Source: Drosophila pseudoobscura (Eukaryota > Arthropoda > Insecta > Diptera > Drosophilidae). From it: a stretch of 64,000 nucleotides of DNA. A program made the translations under genes and the position numbers. A model generated the notes under the pieces. The model had not been told where the DNA came from and searched no databases. It saw only the letters and a program-made list of their open reading frames with translations. Positions 34,643 through 47,985 of the stretch are shown here, one piece after another. Position 1 is the first letter of the stretch. Each line of letters begins with the position of its first letter. The stretch covers positions 7,391,001-7,455,000 of the forward strand of contig NC_046681.1 of the NCBI RefSeq assembly GCF_009870125.1, written 5' to 3'.

Positions 34643-36743
34643 AGTCCGAAATAAGGCCTCGCCTTACATATGTACATCTAAGGCTGGCACCAAAAATATC
34701 TGTTACACGGAAACAGCGGAAATTTGTTTCCCTTGCATATATCACCGCCACCGCATGTGGAAAGGGTTTGATAACCAGTATTGTCAACCCTCTGTATGCA
34801 ATCCAGGGAAATGAGAGGAATGAGAATCATCATCGGTCGCACATGTGCACCAGGAGAGAGTAAAGACAGAATCAATGAATTATGTACCCATGAGCGGTCC
34901 CTACCCAAACGACCCCTACACATACCAGTTAGGGGGTCTTTTCCTCACACCCACAGGGGGTTCTTTTCCATCCGCCTGCCCAATTGAAACAAACTTTTTA
35001 TTGCCATCTGAGAAATGCCAATAGAGGGATGCACAAGCTTGAATATGGTTTTCTCTTTTACGTAATTACAATAATTTATTTCATCGTTCAAAAATGCTTT
35101 ATATTCTTCTTCTTCTCTTCCTTTTTGAGTGGTTCTGTTGTCTGCCTTTCACTACTACTGGTTGCTTGTTGATTTTATTCTTGATGTTCGCTTTTTCAGA
35201 TCTAATGCAGATACATAGGTATGTGTTTATGTAGGTATATAATAAGTATTTACAAAAACGCTTGATTCTTCAATATTCATTGTCTGTGGTATTGGTATCG
35301 GTATCAAATTGGTATCGGTATTGTATTCAGCGGCATATGTTTGATTCCTCTGTATATTCAATTCAACTGTTGTACGCAACTTAAGCTTAAAGCCCTCAAA
35401 TGCCTCTCGCTGTGGGAATTGGGTCAGTGGGTGTCTGTGTCGGTTTTATTAGGGGAAAGTGGGTGTTTGTAGGTGGTTGGTTGGGTATGTTGAGGGTCGA
35501 ATCGTATTGGCGGCATATAAGTACGAGTACATACTCTGATTGACCAACTCTGCGCACTGCTTTGTCAAATATCAGTCGTTATATTTTCAGAACTTGGTAT
35601 TATTGCATGTATATATTGTATCTTGGGTAGGCGCTGGCCTGCCCTCACTAATTGATATACGTACGAGTATATGTAACATTAAAAGTTTATTCTTGTCCAT
35701 ATTTCGATTCTCGAGTTTGTTTATACAATTTACAAATGAATTGGGTTTATCGTTATTATTCGATTTGCTCAACAAAATGTAAACCCTCGTTTAATACTGA
35801 CATAAATACTTAAGATTAGTCATGGCTTAGAGCTAAATGCTGAAACGAAACAAAAGAAGCCTCTCCGAGGCTCCCTTGGTTGGGGACCCCGAACAGAACT
35901 CAATCTTCCCGTTGCTCGAACGCGCCCTAGAACGAAAAACCCACACAGTCGAGTCGAGTCGCGTCACTCCCCCTTGTGGGTGGGGGGCTGCGTCGATGTC
36001 GGTGTAAGTGTGGATGATGTAGGGGCCACAGAGGGCGCAAAAATTTTGAAACCATACGTAAAACTTGAGTGTCGAAGTGTGTCGAAATATGCTTTCAATA
36101 GTGCCTCGATTTATTCAAATACAATTTGTATGTTTATTTGTTTTGTATTTAATTGCATTTGCTGTTTCTTCAATTTTGTATTTTTGTCTCTTTCATTCTT
36201 TCATAAATGTAACGTCTAATTTTAATAATGAGTTTTTTTATTATGTGGTTTTTGTTTGTTTGTGTGTGGGTGTGTATGTGTCTGTATAGATTTACGCTTC
36301 TTCATGCTCAATCTTTGTATATTTGTTTTTAAGCATAAACTTCTATAAATTAGGACTTATACATAAAGGAAAGAAAGATTTTGGTTTAGTTTTTTTTTTT
36401 GTGGATTTCGTGTCGTATTTGTATATAGTGGGGATGATTACGTTTCATTTCGTTCTTTTCGTATAGATCGACATATACGAACCTTTCTCAATTACAATTT
36501 TTGTGGTTTTGTATTTTTTTATAAAAAAAGTACACATAAAATACAATTAAAATAAGGTAAGAAATAAAAATTATTCCTTAAACATAAAAATTATATACTT
36601 TTTCAATTTTTTTGTGTTTTTTCCTTTGTTGGTTGTTGTTGTTTATTTTCTGGTTGCTTTCTTATTTGTTTTTGCTTGTAACTTTTATTTATTATTAATT
36701 TAAATTGTTTGTTTGTTTTGTTGTATTTTTGACTACATTATTA
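34643..36743 (-). other. Probable long 3' UTR of the acidic-protein gene plus P-gene 3' flank
   Basis: 2.1 kb without convincing ORFs, rich in A/T runs. On the minus strand a CAATAAAAAG signal lies near 34995, a reasonable end for the 3' UTR of the gene whose stop is at 36744. The first 300 bases presumably serve the P-derived gene. Confidence 0.45.
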
Positions 36744-39700
36744 TTACGCCTGATCGTCCGAGCCGGAGCCATCGTCGTTATCATCATCATCGTCTGTTCG
36801 AAAAGAAATTTAAGATTAGTTCGAATATTCGGAGGAAAAATCCCGTCTATATATACACCTACCATCACATTCAATGTCATCCTCCTCACCATCATAGGGT
36901 ATGTCGTATTCGTCGCTCTCGATTTCACTGTCGCCCTCGATAATTTCTTCCAGAGCTTCCTCCTCGTCGGAATCGCCGTCGGCGGCCTTCTTGGCCTTCT
37001 TTGATTCGGCGGATTTGGCCTGGAAAAATAGAGAGAAATGAGCATAACGATTCTGAATCGGATTCTGGTCCTGTGCGCCCAACTCAAACCCACACATCTC
37101 CTTGATCAAGGGCAAAGCAAAAGCTCCATCTAATTCCCCCTTCACACACTATACATGGCCATAAAAAGTATATTTTCAGCCCACAAAACGGGAAACCACT
37201 TCGCTCCCCTTCTCATTTTTGTAGTCTTCTGGCAGAGCAGCGGGAAAATCGTTATTTTCGCCGTAAAAAACATTTGAAAAATGCGCGCGCCAATGTAATT
37301 CGCTGCAAGCACGCACACGGCAAAGCAAGTTATATATACATATATATAGAGAGAGAGAGAGAAAAAAGGGGGGAGAGAGACAGAGCAACGAGTAAAAGAG
37401 CATGAAATTACAAGTGCACTCTCTTTTACATACTCGTATGTATCTTCCTCCTCTCTCTGTGGTGTGCGTGCGTGTGTAATACATAAAAAAAACAATAAGG
37501 CAATAAGCATATGTATCCATATCCATATCCGTGGGATACGACTGCCAAGCCAAGCGTGTGCTCGACACACAGCAGCTGTGAGGGACAGAAAAGAGAGGGA
37601 GAGAGAGAGCGAGAGAGAAAAAGACCGCCAGAGAGAGCGAGGGAGAGAAAGACCGCCAGAGAGAGCGCTGACGAGACAGAACTGTACCTGAGAACGCGTC
37701 ACGACATAGTTGCATGAATGAATGCCTCTCGTACACACACACACCCACAGCTGCTGAAGCAGAGTGCGCTAGCGTCGCCGCCTGCGTCTCTGTCAGCGTC
37801 GTATGCGTGGGTTCACGTTTGTTAAGCAGCAGCCAACCAACAACAAGCGGCCATAAGCGGTACATAAGAGGTACCCATCTAAAAAAAAAACCCGTAGTAT
37901 ATATATTTACTAGGCGAAGCCGACTGTTACATGTGAAAACAAGATAGCTGCGGAAAAGTGTGCAAAATATGTGCCCCCCTCCCACTCTTGAGAGGACAAC
38001 ATACATAAGTCACGAGACTGAGCTCTTGAGAAATGTGCAATACAAAAGAAATAAAACAGGGTCATCAAGGATATAAGTAGAGGGGGTAAGTTCAAAGGGG
38101 TTTGGTGGGAAATTATTTTCCACTGACTGTTGATGGTGTTTATTGACAGTTTCTACCTGTATAGTTTTCCATTCTCGTGTTTAACATTCTTCTTCCAAAA
38201 CAAAGCAGTTCACTCTAATCTGTATTTAGGTAAGCCCAAATTGCAATTGGTAATACCCTGTAATGACTAATTTAAAGGGAGAGTATTGCCCAGCAAAGAC
38301 CTAACCTCAGAGGAAACCAACAAACACCGTGTACCTCCATTACATAACCTCAAAAGGGCAGTTTGACACCCTGTACAGGCCTTGTTTTATGTACGCATCG
38401 CCATGTACCAAAATAAATACGCATAAAAGGGAGAGGGGAAAAAGTGAAAGATAAATGTAAGCGCAAACACAAACATCCTACACATGGGAGTGTATGTGTG
38501 TATACATAACCAATTACGAGAGAGCGGTGGATAAAGAGCGAGACGCATAAACGATGAGAGAGCGAGAGAGAACCCGTTACTGTACATTTTCGTTTCGAGT
38601 TCGAGTCAAATCGTTTCATTTGCCAATTTATAGTTCTCACTAGCGTGCTACCTCATGGCTTTTATTTTTATCAGAAATGTGCTTTTCGATTATGGCCCCA
38701 AATGGGGGAATGACAGAATGGAATGTGACAGACGATACAAAAGAAGTTTGAATACCGCGCGCACACAGTCGCCGGCCGGCAATGTTTTCGCTGAGAGAGA
38801 GACAGAGAGAGTACTGTTATTGTTGTTGCGGCGTTGCCAATATTTCTTGCAAACGCAATAGTCAAATGCAGTCTCCCCGATGATAAATAAGGCCAAGTAT
38901 GCAAATAATGAAGTGTTATTGCATCTATTGTTCTGAACCCAACAGAGAAACACTCACAGGCAGTGTAGGTGTTGCAAGGCCGCTTACAAGCTATCTATGT
39001 ACACACCTCTCTTACTCTATGTATCTTTGTTCTGCTCTCTTTCTCGGTTAAGCTTTTTGCGTCTTTCCTTTGCCCACGTCAATGTTAATGACCTGTTCTA
39101 GTATTCATCTGATTTGGTTAAGTTTATTAAAAATACATTAGCGCACGCTCTCGCTCGGGAGCGGGACTTCTCTATCTGAGCCAGAACAGAACTGTACCGC
39201 AACTGCATCATCAATAGCGTTGTCGAGTGGTGTGGATGGGCCCTCTAACCTCGATTTGAACCCAACAACAATAATTCTTGATTACCGACCGACAATCATC
39301 TTGGTTAATCGTAAACAACTGTCTCTCTCTCTCTCTCTATACATGTATTCTCTCCCTTGTTGGTATATAAGCGCTTGCGAACAGGCTCTCTGAGCGTAAC
39401 AATCCCGCTCTCAGAAGCAGCATTTGAAATCGGAAAACGTGTGTATATCTATTTCCAGAATTTTTCGTCGTTTTGTAATATTCGAAAAGTGGAACTTACG
39501 AGTTCGAATGAATCACTTTGTACCGAGGAATTCGAGCGCGTAAACAAAAATCACATCAATCGATAAGGTGATCGATAGCGATACCGACAGGAGGGGAGAA
39601 GTGTTGGGAAACGCACAAACCAAAAACGTGAAACTGTACAATGAAGATGATCGCCTCTTTTCCTCTTCCCACCGCAACTGGAGCGCACTGGTGGACAGGG

Positions 39701-39954
39701 GTACTTACTTCTGCTGGCCTCTTGGTGCCTTTCACTGATTCCTTAGCGGGCGCGGCAGCGGCATCGGCAGCATCCTCGCCGTCCTTTGCCGTACCGTTAT
39801 CGGCGACCGCGTCGCCAGCGGCATCTGCTGCTGCCTTATCCTCGCTGGCTGCCTTGGCTTTGAGATCGTCCTTCACCGCGGCGACGTCGTCCTTGACGGC
39901 CACCTTCTCGACGGCAACATCACCGTTATTCTGTTGTTCTGTGGCTGCAGACAT
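36744..39954 (-). CDS. Small acidic, Ala/Lys/Asp-rich nuclear-type protein
   Basis: Exons 39709-39954, 36863-37019 and 36744-36793 encode 150 residues. The N-terminal half is Ala/Lys/Asp-rich and likely disordered (SAATEQQNNGDVAVEKVAVK and VKDDLKAKAASEDKAAADAA). A basic patch GTKRPAE/AKSAESKKAKKAA across the first junction could be a bipartite nuclear signal. The tail is strongly acidic (DGDSDEEEALEEIIEGDSE, then SDEYDIPYDGEEDDIECD and a poly-Asp run) ending GSGSDDQA. All three exons splice in frame with good GTAAGT/GTAGGT donors. I do not recognise a family; the composition resembles histone chaperones or chromatin-associated acidic proteins, but that is only composition. The 2.7-kb intron holds purine repeats. 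Confidence 0.8.
37020..39708 (-). other. Intron of the acidic-protein gene, with GA/CT simple repeats
   Basis: A 2.7-kb intron. GAGA tracts occur at about 37348-37382 and 37598-37670, plus scattered CT/GA runs (38570, 38790, 39325). The long minus-strand ORFs here translate these repeats and look non-coding. The GA tracts could bind GAGA factor or CLAMP. Confidence 0.6.
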
Positions 39955-42900
39955 TTTGTTTCTGGTTTTTTTGTAGTTTTTTTTTTAAACTTATTTGTTT
40001 AATTTATATAACGCTTAACGGTTATATGGGCTTTAGCTGGATGATTTGAATGATTGATGCTCCTTGTATGTATACTCCGTTTATTTCTTTTTATTGCTGT
40101 ATTCGGAAAATGTGGGTTGTTGACAAAAATTAGCGCAAAATAGTCAGGGGAGAAAACGAGAACCGCACCGCACGAGAACACAAACACAGTGTTTGGATTT
40201 GTGGTACGTCCAGTGTATTTAAGCAGCGGAAGAGAAGCGTTGACACGACACAGATACAAATCGCACACGCACACGCACACGCACACACACACACACTTAG
40301 GCACTCTCGCTCTCGTTTTCTCTAGTCCTCTCTCGCTTGCTTTCTTTCTGGCCGGCTTATCACACGGTCGGTTGGTGTTGCCTCTCTCCCTCGGAATACA
40401 CTGAAGAAAAACCTCTGCGGCATCTGTACAGCCGCAGTCGGCAGCAAAGTAGAGAGAAGGCAACAACAACAGAGTTTGCGTCCAAGCAATCGAGAGATTT
40501 TTGAAATATTTTGCAATAATTTTGGATCAAGTATTATATAGAGTATTTGCAGTGCAGGAGGAATCAGTCAGAGGCACTGTGAAAAACAGATAGTATTTAT
40601 CTTGCATGGAAGAAGGATACTACTGCTAACTGCTGGGTATTTTCTGTTTTGCTGACCACGATATGTACCCGTTGAAGGCTCGAACAAGAATGAACATGCT
40701 CGCGCGGCAGCGTTTACAAATTGCCGCCAGCTTCTTCTTCACAAAAAGTTGCGCCCCGATATTTTCGCCCATTTCTCAGATTCCTTTATTCAGATCGGAT
40801 CTGAAACAGATCGAGGGGATACTGCTAATGGTCCCCTTAATTTTGGTATTTTTTCGAAGTCGATACGATCAAAACTATATCCGGAATTGACAAAATGAGT
40901 GGGTTTCTTGATTAATTCCATACAAAATCTGCTTGGGTTCCGTGAGTACAGTCGCCGGCACGTTTGGCGCTAAATTTGAAAATTTGCCGGCCGATGTAGT
41001 TGGCGAACTCTAGGGCGGCATGGATTGGGGGTGTGGTGCAGTCGTTCCGTTGCTTCGACGTTCTGTTGGAATCACCAGTCGACGCGTGCGTGAGCCCGAC
41101 AGCTTGTCCGTCGCTCCCCTTTCTTGTTGTTGCTCATGGGAAGTGTTGCTGCAGTGCTGTTGATGCAGATGTGTGTAGAGCGCCTTCTACTGGGCGGATA
41201 GCAGTGCTTGTATTTATAGAGTGGACCAGCGTGGGCCGGAATATGCTCGCGTATTGGGGTCAATTGATTAGCAATGTGAGTGGAGGAAGAAGGTGCTCAG
41301 GGAGACGTCTATTTTTTAGGCCTATTAATTCGTCCACCTCAGGGTATACCAACGACTTGGCTGGAGAAGAGTCTGGGATCGTTACACAGCGAGTAGTGGG
41401 ATAACCACAATAACTTTCTGGGTTCAAATGGCTACATTGAACCCATCATCGCTTATCAGCTTATGTTCGAACATGGTCCACCCTTAGTTTGTTCTTATGT
41501 GCCGTTTCTCCCTTTGATCCCGCATTTGTGGTTCGACAATTTGCTGGCTCTGTTCGTTACACGAACCATGTTGGTTCAGGAATTGGCTGATGAGCTATTG
41601 GCATTGTAGTCGTTCTTATTTCGTACGATTTGCCATGTCTCAGCCATTACACCTGATATCCAAACAAAACAAGGGTATATTGCGTTTGTTTAGATACATA
41701 CATACATATGTATGTATGTATATGGGGATTGAAGGCAAAGGCATACATATATTAAGTAAGTATTGATTTAAAACATTTAAGTAATTTTCCATTGAATTCA
41801 AACACAATTTGTCGCCGATAATGGTGTAAAATGTAACCTATTCTCTGCTGAATTACTTTTAAAAACGTATACTGAGTAGCAGGTAGTCGGGGCTCTCGCT
41901 TGAAACATTCTTGTTTGTCAGCTATTTTCGTGCATAAGCAACAATAAATACACATGTATGTGTGTACATATGTATGTAGCTATAGTTCGTAATCTGAATA
42001 ATACGGGAGACGGCAGAGCAGCCGTCCGTCAGCTCGCTAATTAAAAGCGGCGAACCTGTTCGCCCGCTCACGTTGAAGGCATTCGTGGTAAACACCTGTA
42101 ATCGTGGGACATCATTGAGTTATCATATTTGAGCAGCAGCGCCGCCAGCAGCCGCGACAAACAGCTCTGACTCTTGGCTGCCTTTAGGACTGAATGCTGA
42201 CGATAAGCCGATTTGCGTCTTCGTTTTGCAAGCCGCCACGCGGTGCGGTTAGGCTTTCTTCTCTCCGCGGCCTGAACTCTTACGAGTAGTCCCCATTGGA
42301 GTGGCACGGCATGGCGTTCGTTGTTCCCCCGTTCGTGCAGCATTCGCGCATTGTTACGATATGAGTCGGTGGCTCTCATCAGCCGCGATGGGGCCTTTGA
42401 CGGACAAAAGCGGGCCGCATTCGTACATGCGGTCAACAAGCTGTTGTATCTAGATTCAAGAGGATCCCGTAAAGATACGGGCACTGTTTGACCGGTAATA
42501 TGCCAAGGTTAGTCCGTGATTCAAAATGGAGGATCATTCGCGATAACACAGGTGCTAATCGCGGATGGAAAGGCAGGCAGGAAGTTGATTATAGACCTTT
42601 CTAGAAAGGTCCTATTTCCAGGAAGGCCAACATCTGCCATTCGGTGTTCGTTATAAAAAATCCCGTTGCCTCAAAGTTCGTCCATAACCTACCCCAAGAT
42701 TCCTGCTTTGTTCAGAATCTCCTTCATAAAAAGTACATACACATGCGTCATAAAGTTTCCGTAGCAAAGAGGTGTGAACAAATCTTAATGCAAACAATCG
42801 ATACCTGACCACTCATGTGTATCTAGATACATATGTACATGCATACGTACTCGTACATGCTGGTACACCAGTGACACCCTAGCATGTACCATGGCACGAA

Positions 42901-44745
42901 GTTTTTTTTTAACTTGGGCTGCTAATAGTCTGTAATGGATCCAAGATACCAAGATACTTACTAGAATCCATACATTGGTATACTCGTGCGTGCTTTTCAA
43001 CCTGAATCATATCATACTTGTAGGTCATACTGTACCGCATAGCGATTGCCGTTCTAGTCTCTAGAGTCATGAACGTTTACTTTAGGTAACTGAAATCGTT
43101 CTGGAGAACAGCATGGAACAGGTTTACAATTCGCTTTGAGCGGCTGTTAGAATGATAGATAGGCGATTCGCTTGGCCGAGTTGCCCGAGCCGGGTCTGGG
43201 AGACATTCATCTCCGGTCTCGGGTCGCGTTTGGCTGGCTTGTGCTAATGTTTCCACACGAGTGCGACGATTAGTACGATACCCAGCTGTCCTACGTCAAC
43301 GGGCACTTCACACGCAATTATTAAAATTACATTTACCAGTGCCATTGTCTTCGATTTCCAATATTGCTCGTACTCGTACCTGAGGATGGGGCTGGAGCTG
43401 GACGGGAAATGTCGGGGACGACGCACTGCCCATTGTGAGAGTGTCCTCTGTGGTGGGCTTGCACTTATGACGTTTTTATGGGTTGATGGGGAAACAAGAG
43501 GGTATATCATCCCGTCGTGCACATTCTTCCACCGATGGTGCAGTTCTGTGGTTGAAATGCTTTGAATAGGCCCACGCCATGCTTTCCTCTTCTCTCCTCC
43601 CCTCTTTATCTCATCCACTCTCTTACCCCATCGCCGTTGCTGCCATCTGCGTCATGCATTTTGCTGCACTGTGTATGTTCGGTGGGTGTTGGTGGTGGTC
43701 TTGCAGGAGGCGGTGGGTGATGTGATGTCTCGTGGTGGTTGTTGCTTGAACTGTCCGCCGAAGAGACCGGCGGCAGAGAGTGTCAGCGAGTGAGCGGCGC
43801 ATGAATGAATCATTTGGGGAAGAGCCATGTTGGAATCATTGGCAGTTTTTGCGAGTGTGTTAGCGTGCCTGTGCGCGCCGGGGCATCTGTTTGTACATGG
43901 CTGCGGTCTCTGAACAGCCGAAATAAAACTGTATGGCCAATCGCCCAGAGCACAAATCCATTCATTTATGTATGAATGTACATACAATACACTCTCATGG
44001 ATGCTCGAATTCGTTACTTGGCTTGGGTGAAAATCATTTATTTATACAATAATTACATATGTACGCTCATCTTTCTGGGACACATTGGTATTCCCAACCA
44101 AGGCATATTCAGATTATAAAATTGAATATTTTACTACTTTTGAGATTATACAAAAAATAGACTTTAGCTTCTTTCAAATTTAGCCGCTAAAACCGTTGTG
44201 TTCCTCAACACTGTGCAGCCAAACGGCAGAGTTGTATTTTCACAGATTTATGTACATTTGCACGTTTTACGATCTGCATTAGCAGCTGCAGTAAATATAC
44301 ACATTCCTTTGTAATGTATTTAGATTTAGACTGGCTCCCCACTGCCTTTATTTCTACTAGCCAGTACATTTTTCAAAGCTTTGAAATAGGCTCATTTACA
44401 GCACTGGTTGGAAACCATTTTGCAGCACCAATTGGCGCCACTTGTCAGAGCTGCATTTCAGTACGAATTTGTTTTATTTATTCAGATACAACCTAGTCTA
44501 ACAAGAATATATGAATTTACCGTTCTGATTAGTGTATCTGTATCTTTGCCATGCGCAGCCTTTGTTGCGGCGCAAAGCTGACTGATATGGAGCCGTTACA
44601 GGCACAACATGCAACCCTAATCAACCGACCCACTAATGACCTTGCTCTGACATTGCCGCACAGCAGCTGTGAATGAAGAACATTCGCCAGGCCAGTGGTA
44701 AAAAATTTGTTGGAGTTGTTCGCACGCACCATAAAAATTATTAAA
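39955..44745. other. 4.8-kb stretch without a convincing gene
   Basis: The first 500 bases probably contain the promoter and 5' UTR of the acidic-protein gene, with a CACACG/CA microsatellite at 40261-40297. The rest has only isolated ORFs. The longest clean ones are minus 42068-42484 (138 codons, Arg/Ala/Ser-rich) and plus 41000-41404 (134 codons), neither similar to anything I know. The last 100 bases are the Pgk 5' UTR. A lncRNA or diverged small gene could be present. Confidence 0.5.
40261..40297. repeat. CACACG/CA microsatellite
   Basis: A run of CACACG and CA dinucleotides in the presumed 5' flank of the acidic-protein gene. Confidence 0.9.
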
Positions 44746-46123
44746 ATGGCCTTTAATAAGCTGAGCATTGAGAACCTGGACTTGGAGGGCAAGCGGGTGT
44801 TGATGCGGTAATTGTGGAGCTATGGTGTTGTGTCTGGCAACTGGGTTGCATAAACCTCCGTTTCGTTCTCTTCCCCTGCAGAGTGGACTTCAATGTGCCC
44901 ATCAAGGATGGAAAGATCACGAGCAACCAGCGCATTGTGGCTGCTCTGGACAGCGTAAAGCTGGCCCTGTCCAAGAAGGCCAAGTCCGTGGTGCTGATGT
45001 CCCACCTGGGTCGTCCCGATGGCAACAAGAACATCAAGTACACGCTGGCCCCCGTGGCCGACGAGCTGAAGAAGCTGCTCGGGCAGGATGTTAAATTCCT
45101 CAGCGACTGTGTGGGCAGTGAGGTGGAGGCCGCTTGCAAGGACCCCGCGCCGGGTTCTGTCATTCTGCTCGAGAACGTGCGCTTCTACGTGGAGGAGGAG
45201 GGCAAGGGCCTGGACGCCAGCGGCGGAAAGGTAAAGGCCGATCCCGCTAAGGTCAAGGAGTTCCGTAGCAGCCTGGCCAAGCTGGGCGATGTCTACGTCA
45301 ATGATGCTTTCGGCACTGCCCATCGTGCCCATAGCTCCATGATGGGCGATGGCTTCGAAAAGCGTGCTGCTGGCTTGCTGCTCAACAAGGAGCTCAAGTA
45401 CTTTTCTCAGGCCTTGGACAACCCCCCAAATCCCTTCCTGGCTATCCTAGGTGGCGCCAAGGTTGCCGACAAGATCCAGCTGATCGAGAACTTGCTCGAC
45501 AAAGTCAATGAGATGATCATTGGCGGCGGTATGGCGTTCACCTTCCTTAAGGTCCTCAACAACATGAAGATCGGCGGCTCCCTGTTCGACGAGGAAGGCT
45601 CCAAGATAGTCCAGAACCTAGTGGAAAAGGCCAAGAAGAACAACGTCAAGCTGCACTTGCCCGTGGACTTTGTCTGTGGTGATAAGTTCGCTGAGAACGC
45701 AGTCGTTAGCGAGGCCACCGTTGAGAGTGGCATTCCCGATGGACACATGGGTCTGGATGTGGGACCCAAGACTCGTGAGCTCTTTGCGGCACCTGTGGCA
45801 CGCGCCAAGCTGATTGTCTGGAACGGGTAAGTTTTTCTGTTCTCGTGTCAATTCTCTGTTGCAATTTAAACCTGTGAAACAGACCTCCCGGCGTGTTCGA
45901 GTTCCCCAACTTCGCCAATGGCACCAAGGGCATCATGGACGGTGTTGTGGCGGCCACTAAGAATGGCACGATCTCCATCATTGGTGGCGGCGACACAGCC
46001 TCGTGCTGCGCCAAATGGAACACTGAAGCTCTCGTCTCGCACGTCTCCACCGGTGGCGGTGCCTCCCTGGAGCTGCTGGAGGGCAAGACACTGCCCGGCG
46101 TTGCCGCTCTCTCCAACGCCTAA
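44746..46123 (+). CDS. Pgk: Phosphoglycerate kinase (glycolysis)
   Basis: Exons 44746-44807, 44882-45826 and 45883-46123 encode 415 residues, the normal cytosolic length. It transfers phosphate from 1,3-bisphosphoglycerate to ADP. Substrate-binding blocks are [19 protein letters not shown] (after the first intron), [20 protein letters not shown] and [12 protein letters not shown]. The nucleotide side has [23 protein letters not shown] and GGGDTASCC. It starts [20 protein letters not shown]. The first intron splits the Arg codon of RVDFN, the same place as in the paralogue at 48899-50365. Convergent with Cwc25, whose stop is 147 bases away. Confidence 0.98.
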
Positions 46124-46269
46124 ACTCAAATGGAACACACTCTCCGAAATATGTATGTTAATCGCGTCGTTTATCTTGTAAGCCCCACAGACACAAAGTT
46201 GAATCATTTTGTTGCAGAACTATATGCACATGAAATAAAGGAATACTATTTAGCTTACGGCCGTGGCTT

Positions 46270-47922
46270 CTACTTTCGTGCAAAGTTCGTATCCATGGCG
46301 GAGGAGGTGCGCTGTATGTTGTTGAGATTGGCCCGTATGCGATCGCCAATCGAGTTGTGATTAGAAATGGCCTTCTTCACCTCCTTGTTGATGAACTCCT
46401 TGTCAAAGTCACGCTCCCTGTTCTGCGCTTCTTCCCGGGCATATGCCTCGCGGTGCTTCCGCACGGCTTGGGTGCGGTCGGCCTCTCGCCATGTGGCGTT
46501 GTCCATCATCTCTCGCAGACGAGCCTCGCGGTCGGCTTCGCTCAGCTTGGGCTTGCCGGCGTTGCGCTTAGGGGGTGACGGTCGTTTCGGCGGCGGGCTG
46601 GGGCTGTGGCGGCGACGGATTGGACTTCGGTCCCTGCTGCGTTCTCTTCGACCTGTGTGATCCGTGCTGCGATCTCTTCGACCTGTGTGATTCCTGCTGT
46701 GATCTGAGCGTCCTCTGCTGCGGTCTCTTTGATCTCGTTCCCTACGTGGAGGCCCTCTTTCCGGGCTTCTTCGACGTTCTGTCTGATGCTGTCGTCGCGA
46801 GCTGTGGCTGCTGCTGCCACCACGATTTGCTCTCGGTTCCTCTGGACTGTTGCCTCTGTGGTTTTCCCTGAGCCTTGAGCTTCCATTGCGGTCATCTCTT
46901 CTCCTGTGCTCTGACTCTCTTCTTCGTGCCCTCTCATCGGTGCTGCTTTCGTTGCTACTGTCGCTGCTTTTGCGTCTCGACTTTTTGCTCTTCTTCCTCT
47001 TGGATGCAATGTCCAACTGCTTGGATATGGTCCGATACTTTGCGTCCAATAGCTTGTCTAGTTTCAAGTCCTCATTTCCAGCGTCTCCCTTCAGCTTGCT
47101 GACTTGACGTGCCAGCTTTCTGTCCAAGTCCTCGTCGCTTTCGCTGCTGCTCGATTCGTTGCTGGACCTCTTGCTATGTTTCTTCTTTTTTGATTTTTTA
47201 CTCTTTTTGGATTTCTTTTCCTTAGCGGCTTTCAGATCTTGCTCAGTCTTAAGAATACGATGGATTTCCTTCAATTTGACTGGATTCTCCAGAAGCTTTC
47301 GTCGCGATTCCATTTCGCGCTGCTTGATGAGCATCAGCGGGTCCTCCATAGTCTTGCGCTGCATGTCTACTTGCTCCGTAGACTGCAGGTTGCGGTACGC
47401 CCGTATGGAGAAAGGAACACAGTCGTGCTCGACATGATTGATGGACTGTTTGAGGCCCACAGTGCCGTGTTCCTGCCGCCGCTCCTCGGCTTGCAGCGTC
47501 TCAAAGGATTTGTCGATCTTGCGGCCGAGCAGGTACTCTTCACGGTTGATTAGCTCCGTGCTGTCTGTAAAGTTGTATAGGGCTATAAATGATGCTACTT
47601 TCCATGTGACAGCAACCCAAACTCACTTTTATACATCCATTCTAGCTTTGCCTCGCCGGCGGCTCCTCCACTGCTGGCCAGCACACCAGAACTCTCGCCC
47701 AGGCGCCTAAGATCTTCCCGATCCCGCTCCTCGTGGATTTCCTTCCGTAGGTCTTGTAACTTCCTCTCTTCCATCTTGGCCTGCTCCTCTGCTTTCCAAA
47801 CCCGCTCCTGGTTTTTCATCGTGTGCGGATGCCATGATTTCTTCAAGTTCTGTGCGAGAATTCCGATTATTCTTGAAGGCTCCATACAGAGGGGCACTAC
47901 TTACCAAATCACCACCACCCAT
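46270..47922 (-). CDS. Cwc25: CWC25 homologue, spliceosome step-1 factor
   Basis: Exons 47905-47922, 47627-47849 and 46270-47564 encode 511 residues. The first exon carries only six codons (MGGGDL) and joins NLKKSWHPHTMKNQERVWKA, the CIR_N/Cwc25 start. TELINREEYLLGRKIDKSFE and LLENPVKLKEIHRILK follow, then a Lys/Ser and Arg/Ser/Glu/Asp-rich middle (about residues 180-370, RS repeats). The conserved C-terminus is LSEADREARLREMMDNATW and AISNHNSIGDRIRANLNNI. Cwc25 joins the activated spliceosome with Prp2/Prp16 to promote the first transesterification. It has a motif 1/motif 6 promoter 64-170 bases upstream. Confidence 0.93.
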
Positions 47923-47985
47923 TTTTGTAATGAATCTTTGTTTTTACTGCAAACAAAAATATATTAGCTATTGTTGTGTTTCCCT

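Noticed and set aside
32013-34980. Full-length mobile P element
   Set aside because: No canonical terminal inverted repeats or target-site duplication seen around the coding exons, and the C-terminal exon is missing; a stationary derived gene fits better.
37142-38006. Two long minus-strand ORFs (200 and 276 codons)
   Set aside because: They read through GA/CT simple repeats inside an intron, giving Ser/Leu runs with no domain; overlapping frames have the same low complexity.
44820-45332. 170-codon minus-strand ORF over Pgk
   Set aside because: Antisense shadow of a codon-biased exon; Pgk on the plus strand explains the sequence.
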